19,546 nt of DNA from JANMDU01 sp043755865. Its GTDB lineage: Bacteria > Pseudomonadota > Gammaproteobacteria > Burkholderiales > Burkholderiaceae_C. The position numbers and the translations under genes were made by a program. The stretch covers positions 1 through 19,546 of the forward strand of contig JAYUSD010000152.1 of the NCBI GenBank assembly GCA_043755865.1. Reading direction: 5' to 3'. Below the pieces are notes generated by a model that ran no database searches, was not told where the DNA came from, and worked only from the letters and a program-made list of their open reading frames with translations. This document shows, piece by piece, positions 15,026 through 19,546 of the stretch (within the stretch, counting starts at the first letter, position 1; each line of letters opens with the position of its first letter).

Positions 15026-15073
15026 GCTATTAAACTAGTAGCTAACTACGCTTATTCTATGCCGGCTACCGGC
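15026..15073. repeat. 17-nt palindromic repeat, copy 5, with adjoining conserved-type tail
   Basis: GCTATTAAACTAGTAGC at 15026-15042 is followed by TAACTACGCTTATT and a GCCGG-CTA-CCGGC hairpin at 15061-15073. The layout 'GCTAT...ATAGCT, then GCGCTTAT-like' is what I recall from dispersed intergenic repeats in Comamonadaceae genomes. It fills nearly all of the 64-bp gap between the metallopeptidase start and the gshA stop. Confidence 0.5.
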
Positions 15074-15089
15074 TTATTTTGCATAAAAT

Positions 15090-16406
15090 TTACTCGTAAA
15101 CTTCTGCTTCTGGATCGGTGGCTTCCAGCTCATAGCTGGCCGCCAGCATGGCTAAGCGCCCAATCACGCCATACATATAAAACCGATTCGGCACACTGGC
15201 TCCCGGCTTGGCTCCAGGCTGGGGCATATGCGCTGATTTATTAAACGCCAACGGCACAAATTGCGCACCGGGTGCATTCAAATTTTCATCCACGCCGCGC
15301 TCTGAATGCACCCGGTAGAAGCCGCCCACCACATAGCGATCCATCATGTACACCACGGGTTCTGCCACTGCCGCATTCACGCGCTCATTGGTGTGCACAC
15401 CCTCTTGGATGATCACTTGATTGATCTCTTGGCCATCTTTGGCCACGCTCATTTTGTTTTTGGTTTTGCGATTGATCACATCGAGATCTTTCACGTCGCG
15501 CACCGTCATGATGCCCATGCCATAGGTGCCGTTATCCGCTTTGACCACCACAAAAGGCTTCTCACTGATGCCATATTCTTTGTATTTGCGTTTGATTTTG
15601 GTCAGCAGCGCATCGACATTGGAGGTCAGGCAATCCATGCCCAAACCTTCTTGGAAATTGACCTCACCACATTGCGCAAACATCGGATTGATCAGCCAAG
15701 GATCGATGCCCAGCAGCTTGCCAAAGCGTTTGGTCAATTCTTCATAGGCTTGGAAATGCTGCGATTTGCGGCGAACGTGCCAGCCTGCATGCAGCGGCGG
15801 CAAGAGGAACTGCTCATGCAAGTCTTCCAAAATGCCGGGCACACCTGCGCTCAAATCGTTGTTCAGCAAGATCGTGCAGGGATCAAAGTCTTTCAAGCCC
15901 AGCCGGCCTTTGCCTAAGCCCGAATCGCTCTTGATACGCAGCGTGGGCTCAAGCAAAATGCTCTCGCCGTTGGGTAAATTAACCGTCGTAGGCTCTTTGA
16001 TCTCGGGGTTGATTGAGCCCAAACGCACATTCAGGCCGGCCATGTTGAAAATGCGAGCGAGCTGCGCCACGTTCATCAGGTAATACGGATTGCGTGTGTG
16101 ATTCTCAGGAATCACGAGCAAATTCTTTGCATCAGGGCAAATTTTCTCAATGGCCGCCATCGCCGCTTGCACCGCCAGTGGCAGCATTTCTTCAGTCAAA
16201 TTATTCCATCCGCCTGGAAACAAATTGGTATCCACGGGCGCGAGCTTAAAACCTGCATTGCGCACATCCACCGAGCTATAAAACGGCGGCGTGTGCTCCA
16301 TCCATTCCAAGCGAAACCAGCGCTCGATAGCGGGCATGCTGTCGAGAATACGCTGCTCCAATTCATTGATGGGGCTGTTGGTGGCGGTGATCAGGTGCGG
16401 AACCAT
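15090..16406 (-). CDS. gshA: glutamate-cysteine ligase, proteobacterial GshA type
   Basis: A 438-residue enzyme of Pfam GshA (PF08886), the first step of glutathione synthesis (ATP + L-Glu + L-Cys). Characteristic blocks are RLEWMEHTPPFYSSVDVRNA near 30-49, APVDTNLFPGGWNNL near 55-69, the ENHTRNPYY segment near 102-110, FVVVKADNGTYGMGI near 283-297, and GFYRVHSERGVDENLN near 363-378. The last three fit an ATP-grasp-like nucleotide site. The ATG at 16406 is chosen because family members begin about 10-15 residues before the INELEQRI helix. An upstream ATG at 16460 gives an extra tail with no ribosome site. The gene is divergent from pgk. Confidence 0.92.
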   Translation of the reverse strand: MVPHLITATNSPINELEQRILDSMPAIERWFRLEWMEHTPPFYSSVDVRNAGFKLAPVDTNLFPGGWNNLTEEMLPLAVQAAMAAIEKICPDAKNLLVIPENHTRNPYYLMNVAQLARIFNMAGLNVRLGSINPEIKEPTTVNLPNGESILLEPTLRIKSDSGLGKGRLGLKDFDPCTILLNNDLSAGVPGILEDLHEQFLLPPLHAGWHVRRKSQHFQAYEELTKRFGKLLGIDPWLINPMFAQCGEVNFQEGLGMDCLTSNVDALLTKIKRKYKEYGISEKPFVVVKADNGTYGMGIMTVRDVKDLDVINRKTKNKMSVAKDGQEINQVIIQEGVHTNERVNAAVAEPVVYMMDRYVVGGFYRVHSERGVDENLNAPGAQFVPLAFNKSAHMPQPGAKPGASVPNRFYMYGVIGRLAMLAASYELEATDPEAEVYE

Positions 16407-16504
16407 GGCTTGTTTTTCTTTCAATGTCGAACTGTATTTTAGGAATCTGGGGGCAAGCATGCCGGTTACAAGGCTGAGACGAAATCCGACCAGCTTAGCG
16501 TGCC

Positions 16505-16533
16505 TACAATGTACAGTTTGCCGAACTTCGGCA
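16505..16533 (+). promoter_or_regulatory. pgk promoter -10 with adjacent perfect palindrome
   Basis: TACAAT at 16505-16510 matches the sigma-70 -10 at five of six bases, but no convincing -35 sits 16-18 nt before it. Starting 8 nt after it, TGCCGAA-C-TTCGGCA (16519-16533) is a perfect 7-bp inverted repeat around the expected transcription start. That position suits a repressor operator or a 5' mRNA stem. Confidence 0.4.
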
Positions 16534-16562
16534 GGGCATTAATGACATTTTCGGGACAAACC

Positions 16563-17777
16563 ATGCAATTCATTCGCTTTTCTGACCTCTGCGCCCGGGC
16601 ACAAGTTGCGGGCCAACGTGTTTTTATTCGTGCCGATCTCAATGTGCCGCAAGACGACACCGGGAAAATCACCGAAGACACGCGTATCCGCGCGAGCATT
16701 CCTTGCATCGAGATGGCGCTCAAGGCCGGCGCAGCAGTGATGGTCACTTCTCATCTTGGCCGCCCGACGGAGGGGCAATTAAAGCTTGAAGACAGCCTCG
16801 CGCCTGTGGCTGCGCGCATGAGCGAGTTGCTGGGCAAGCCGGTGAAGTTGCTTTCCAACTGGGTTGACGGCGTCGACGTAAAGCCCGGCGAAGTGGTGTT
16901 GCTAGAAAACTGCCGTTTGAATGTGGGTGAAAAGAAAAATTCGCCCGAGCTCGCGAAAAAGATGGCCGCGCTCTGCGACATCTTCGTCCACGACGCTTTC
17001 GGCACAGCGCATCGCGCCGAAGCCTCTACGTATGGCATTGCACAATACGCAAAAATTGCCTGCGCTGGGCCGTTGCTTGCCGCGGAGATGGATGCCATTA
17101 GCAAAGCACTAGCCAACCCTAAGCGTCCACTTGTCGCCATCGTCGCAGGCAGCAAAGTCTCCACCAAGCTCACCATTCTCAAAGTGCTTTCAGAAAAAGT
17201 CGACGGCCTGATCGTGGGCGGCGGCATTGCCAATACCTTCATGCTCGCTGCGGGTTTGAAAATCGGCAAATCGTTGGCCGAGCCGGATTTGGTCGATCAG
17301 GCGAAAGCCGTGATCGAGGCAATGAAAGCGCGCGCCGAAAAAACGGGAGACGCTAGCATCTCGGTCCCCATCCCTGTTGACGTGGTTTGCGCCAAATCCT
17401 TTTCAGCTGATGCTCTGGCGACTGTTAAAGCCGCAACAGACGTTGCCGATGATGATTTGATCCTTGACATCGGGCCGCAGACCGCCGCCATCTTTGCCGC
17501 CCAGCTCAAAGCTGCCGGCACCATCGTGTGGAACGGCCCCGTTGGTGTATTCGAATTCGACGCATTCGCAAACGGCACGAAAGCCATTGCTCATGCGATC
17601 GCTGAATCAAAGGCCTTCAGCATCGCAGGCGGCGGCGACACGCTCGCAGCGATTGCCAAATACGGCATCGAAAAAGACATCAGCTACATCTCCACCGGCG
17701 GCGGCGCATTCCTTGAAGTGCTGGAAGGCAAGACTCTTCCTGCGTTTGAGATTTTGGGCAAACGGGCTGCGCTCTGA
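16563..17777 (+). CDS. pgk: phosphoglycerate kinase
   Basis: A 404-residue glycolytic enzyme converting 1,3-bisphosphoglycerate and ADP to 3-phosphoglycerate and ATP. All landmarks are present: FIRADLNVPQDD near 19-30, DTRIRASIPCIE, SHLGRPTEG near 62-70, ENCRLNVGEKKN near 113, VAGSKVSTKL near 196-205, GGGIANTF near 219, WNGPVGVFEFDAF near 323-335, and GGGDTLAAIAK near 357-367. The ATG at 16563 gives the usual N terminus. A 16542 ATG would add seven atypical residues. The likely pyruvate kinase start at the right edge fits the pgk-pyk order common in Burkholderiales, here split by a gene in the opposite direction. Confidence 0.97.
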   Translation: MQFIRFSDLCARAQVAGQRVFIRADLNVPQDDTGKITEDTRIRASIPCIEMALKAGAAVMVTSHLGRPTEGQLKLEDSLAPVAARMSELLGKPVKLLSNWVDGVDVKPGEVVLLENCRLNVGEKKNSPELAKKMAALCDIFVHDAFGTAHRAEASTYGIAQYAKIACAGPLLAAEMDAISKALANPKRPLVAIVAGSKVSTKLTILKVLSEKVDGLIVGGGIANTFMLAAGLKIGKSLAEPDLVDQAKAVIEAMKARAEKTGDASISVPIPVDVVCAKSFSADALATVKAATDVADDDLILDIGPQTAAIFAAQLKAAGTIVWNGPVGVFEFDAFANGTKAIAHAIAESKAFSIAGGGDTLAAIAKYGIEKDISYISTGGGAFLEVLEGKTLPAFEILGKRAAL

Positions 17778-17799
17778 AGCTTTTTGTCGCGCGCCTTAT

Positions 17800-17855
17800 G
17801 CGTCCGGCTCTGTGCGTCCGGCTCTGTGCGTCCGGCTCTGTGTGTTCGGCTCTGC
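17800..17855. repeat. 14-bp tandem repeat, three perfect units plus one degenerate
   Basis: GCGTCCGGCTCTGT occurs three times head to tail (17800-17841), then GTGTTCGGCTCTGC. It lies in the 114-bp gap between the convergent ends of pgk and the flavoprotein gene. No stable hairpin with a T-run was found there, so how these convergent genes terminate is not visible. Confidence 0.9.
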
Positions 17856-17891
17856 GCTTCCCGCTCCATGCCAAGGGTGCTTTTCACAAGC

Positions 17892-19130
17892 TTACTCAGT
17901 CAAAAGGCGGGTGAAGCCTTTGAGCGTGAACAGCTTGCCGGGGTTGACCGTCTCGTTGAGTACGCCGCTCATGCGTTGCTGCAAGCGTTTGCTTTTGCTT
18001 GCTCGCCAGATCACCAAATCAACCAGCCAAGGGTAGGTGTTGACGAGGTTAGCGCGTTTGTAGAGATCAAAGCGTGGTTTGAGCGCGAGCAGCGCCGCTT
18101 CATAGCGCTGGCGTACAGCGGCATCGCCGAGCGGTTGGCCGTGTCCCTGGGCAATGGCGTGTGCGGCAAGCATGCCGGTCTCCAATGCTTTACCGATCCC
18201 TTCGCCTGTGAGCGAGTACGTGCTGCCAACGGCCTCGCCCGTGACGAGCAAGCCCGCGCGGCTGTAGCTTGCGCCGCTCAGGTTGAAGCGAAACGGCGCA
18301 CCTTTGAGGCCGCCTTGCATGGTGCCGCCTGACACCAGTTCACGCGCATTCGGGTAGCACTCGCTGAACTTTTCGAAAACTGTTCGTAGGTTGATGTTTT
18401 GTTTGATGTTATGGCCATCAGCTGCAGGGCCATGGCTATCAAACACGCCCACGCCGATGTTAAATACACCGTTTGGACAGGGGAAGATCCAACCATACCC
18501 AGGCCTCAGCTTGCGATGCCACACCATCTCAAGCTGAGTGATACGGCCCACCATCGCGTCATTCTTAATGTAAGCGCGCACAGCCACGCCACCGGGCGTT
18601 TGGCGCTCACACACACCAGCAGCCATCAAGGCTTGCGGCACGGCGCCACTGGCAAGCACCACCCAATTGGCGTGCAGCGCGCGCTTTTGCCCTGCATGAG
18701 ACAAGCTGGCACCACACACACGGCCTGTCGCGTCGAGCAACGGTGCTTCAAAGTGGACGGGGGCATGCATGCGCGCACCTGCGCGCACCGCCCCTCGACA
18801 AATAATGTCATCCAGCACCCGCCGCGGCAGCACCGCCAAACTGCCCGGTACATCGATTTGCCCACCGCGCGGGGCGGTGCAAGTGATGTGCTGTGCGGCG
18901 CGCGCACTGGCCATGACTTCATCAAGCAGGCCGAGCTGAGCAAGCGCGGCATGGGTATCGGGGATGAGGCCATCGCCGCACACCTTGTCGCGGGGAAAAC
19001 TGCGTTGATCAACCAGCACCACGCTCAGCCCGGCGCGAGCCAAGACAATCGCCGCCGCACTGCCGGCAGGGCCAGCGCCAACAACCAACACATCGCAGCG
19101 TTCGGGTAGTTCTGATAGGCTTAAATTCAT
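17892..19130 (-). CDS. geranylgeranyl-reductase-family FAD-dependent oxidoreductase
   Basis: A 412-residue flavoprotein. The FAD dinucleotide motif VVGAGPAGSA is at about 17-26, the DQRSFPRDKVCGDGL block typical of geranylgeranyl reductases follows at about 41-55, and the second FAD motif GEAVGSTYSLTGEGIGKAL lies near 295-313. The family saturates isoprenoid chains or hydroxylates aromatic or lipid substrates. The chain has no membrane segment. The substrate cannot be inferred, since no chlorophyll, carotenoid or quinone gene lies beside it. The ATG at 19130 is preferred over a TTG three codons upstream. GGAG lies just before it, slightly close. The gene is convergent with pgk. Confidence 0.85.
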   Translation of the reverse strand: MNLSLSELPERCDVLVVGAGPAGSAAAIVLARAGLSVVLVDQRSFPRDKVCGDGLIPDTHAALAQLGLLDEVMASARAAQHITCTAPRGGQIDVPGSLAVLPRRVLDDIICRGAVRAGARMHAPVHFEAPLLDATGRVCGASLSHAGQKRALHANWVVLASGAVPQALMAAGVCERQTPGGVAVRAYIKNDAMVGRITQLEMVWHRKLRPGYGWIFPCPNGVFNIGVGVFDSHGPAADGHNIKQNINLRTVFEKFSECYPNARELVSGGTMQGGLKGAPFRFNLSGASYSRAGLLVTGEAVGSTYSLTGEGIGKALETGMLAAHAIAQGHGQPLGDAAVRQRYEAALLALKPRFDLYKRANLVNTYPWLVDLVIWRASKSKRLQQRMSGVLNETVNPGKLFTLKGFTRLLTE

Positions 19131-19220
19131 AAGCTCCAAAGTATATCAACGCGCGGTTTCTAAGCTTGCACCAAGCCAGCTTGCGATGCTCTGAGTATGC
19201 CCAACGTTTAACACCACCCG

Positions 19221-19386
19221 CTCACCTGCCCCGTGATGTGCCCGAAAAAAATGACGCTTTTCTTTGGTCGAGCGCGGCAAATCACGCGCCGAACGCTGCG
19301 AATGATTGCAGTTCGGGACTTGCGGCTAAAAGCACCACACACAAGAAAGGCCTCGGCTTTTTCGGGCACGTCACGAGGCAGGCGAG
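19221..19386. repeat. 166-bp imperfect foldback in a gene-free stretch
   Basis: The arms are 19221-19265 and 19342-19386. The best block, CGTGATGTGCCCGAAAAA at 19232-19249, matches the reverse complement of 19358-19375 at 17 of 18 bases. The match runs outward to 19221/19386 (26 of 29 overall) and inward less perfectly (TTTCTT blocks). A further CGAAC/GTTCG stem sits in the middle. CCG occurs at both outer edges. No gene is seen in 19131-19494 apart from this and the next repeat. It could be a MITE-like element or a structured RNA, and is not a simple terminator. Confidence 0.65.
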
Positions 19387-19417
19387 CCGTTAGCGTGACA
19401 TCGGTGCGCAGGCTTCA

Positions 19418-19443
19418 ACCCTTCGACAAGCTCAGGACAGGCT
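19418..19443. repeat. dispersed 26-nt repeat fragment containing CTTCGACAAGCTCAGG
   Basis: The core CTTCGACAAGCTCAGG is a sequence I recall as part of a widespread short repeat in many bacterial genomes, usually as copies of 'CCCTTCGACA-gctcagg'. Only one copy is in this window, just before the gene that starts at the right edge. Function unknown. Confidence 0.55.
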
Positions 19444-19494
19444 AAGCTCAGCTGGTATATGCACTAAAGAATCAAGCGGCTTTTGCTAAAGGAG

Positions 19495-19546
19495 ATGAAA
19501 ACTCTGTCTCCAGCTTGCTCCACTTCGCACGCGCAGCCACGACGTT
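19495..19546 (+). CDS. pyk: start of a gene cut by the right edge, probably pyruvate kinase
   Basis: AAAGGAG directly abuts an ATG at 19495, opening 17 codons to the window end (MKTLSPACSTSHAQPRR). Pyruvate kinases in this group start with a short leader and then RR-x-TKIVATLGP, so the last residues and the pgk neighbourhood suggest pyk. The ribosome site is unusually close to the ATG, so the true start may lie beyond the edge. Only the leader is visible, and the family call is inference. Confidence 0.4.
   Translation, partial: MKTLSPACSTSHAQPRR

Noticed and set aside
14372..15244. 290-codon plus-strand open frame across the metallopeptidase and gshA end
   Set aside because: Shadow frame opposite two well-supported genes, crossing their boundary, with no recognisable protein features.
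18399..19109. 236-codon plus-strand open frame opposite the flavoprotein
   Set aside because: Lies wholly within the FAD-dependent oxidoreductase on the other strand. Low-complexity His/Thr-rich composition typical of an antisense frame.
19206..19395. Possible integron attC site formed by GTTTAAC, the foldback and GTTAGCG
   Set aside because: GTTTAAC fits the RYYYAAC box but GTTAGCG does not fit GTTRRRY. The length (about 190 bp) and the missing spacers on the right side are atypical, and no cassette gene or integrase is nearby.

Overview
The window looks like chromosomal DNA of a betaproteobacterium, probably order Burkholderiales and perhaps near Comamonadaceae. The evidence is the proteobacterial-type GshA (Pfam GshA family, not the E. 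coli enzyme), the metX-metW pair, the rhodanese-ChrB/ChrA pair, pgk apparently followed by the first codons of a pyruvate kinase gene, and a 17-nt hairpin repeat of a kind I associate with Comamonadaceae intergenic regions. No rRNA, tRNA, CRISPR array or insertion sequence was recognised.

Left end (1-4642) is a small defence region. On the minus strand lie a 91-residue unknown ORF, a TerB_N/TerB/TerB_C protein with an N-terminal membrane hairpin, and a DUF2791-type P-loop ATPase. This is the SngA-SngB order of the Shango anti-phage system. The expected helicase gene (sngC) would begin just past base 1 and is not in the window. Diverging from it is a type II toxin-antitoxin pair (PF09720-type antitoxin, RelE/ParE toxin), followed by a MOSC-domain gene.

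5300-9831 is mostly housekeeping: an EVE-domain protein, a Tat-type exported Spy/CpxP-like protein, an acyl-CoA synthetase-like ligase, and the metX-metW operon. metX is preceded by what I read as a SAM-II riboswitch followed at once by an intrinsic terminator, so methionine synthesis would be attenuated by S-adenosylmethionine. MetX carries an unusual in-frame insertion encoded by hairpin-rich DNA.

9976-13640 holds chrB-chrA (chromate sensing and efflux), a CarF/PEDS1-type plasmanylethanolamine desaturase, a 149-bp foldback element and a secreted EF-hand protein. 13886-19130 holds a zinc-ribbon metallopeptidase, gshA, pgk divergent from gshA, and a geranylgeranyl-reductase-family flavoprotein convergent with pgk. 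The right end (19131-19494) has no gene. It holds a 166-bp foldback and a dispersed repeat, and then the likely start of pyk.

The most interesting points are the Shango locus with a possible extra small component, the metX SAM-II/terminator leader, the hairpin-encoded insertion in MetX, the two long foldbacks, and the 17-nt palindrome found five times, twice inside genes. All calls come from reading the sequence; no database search was run.
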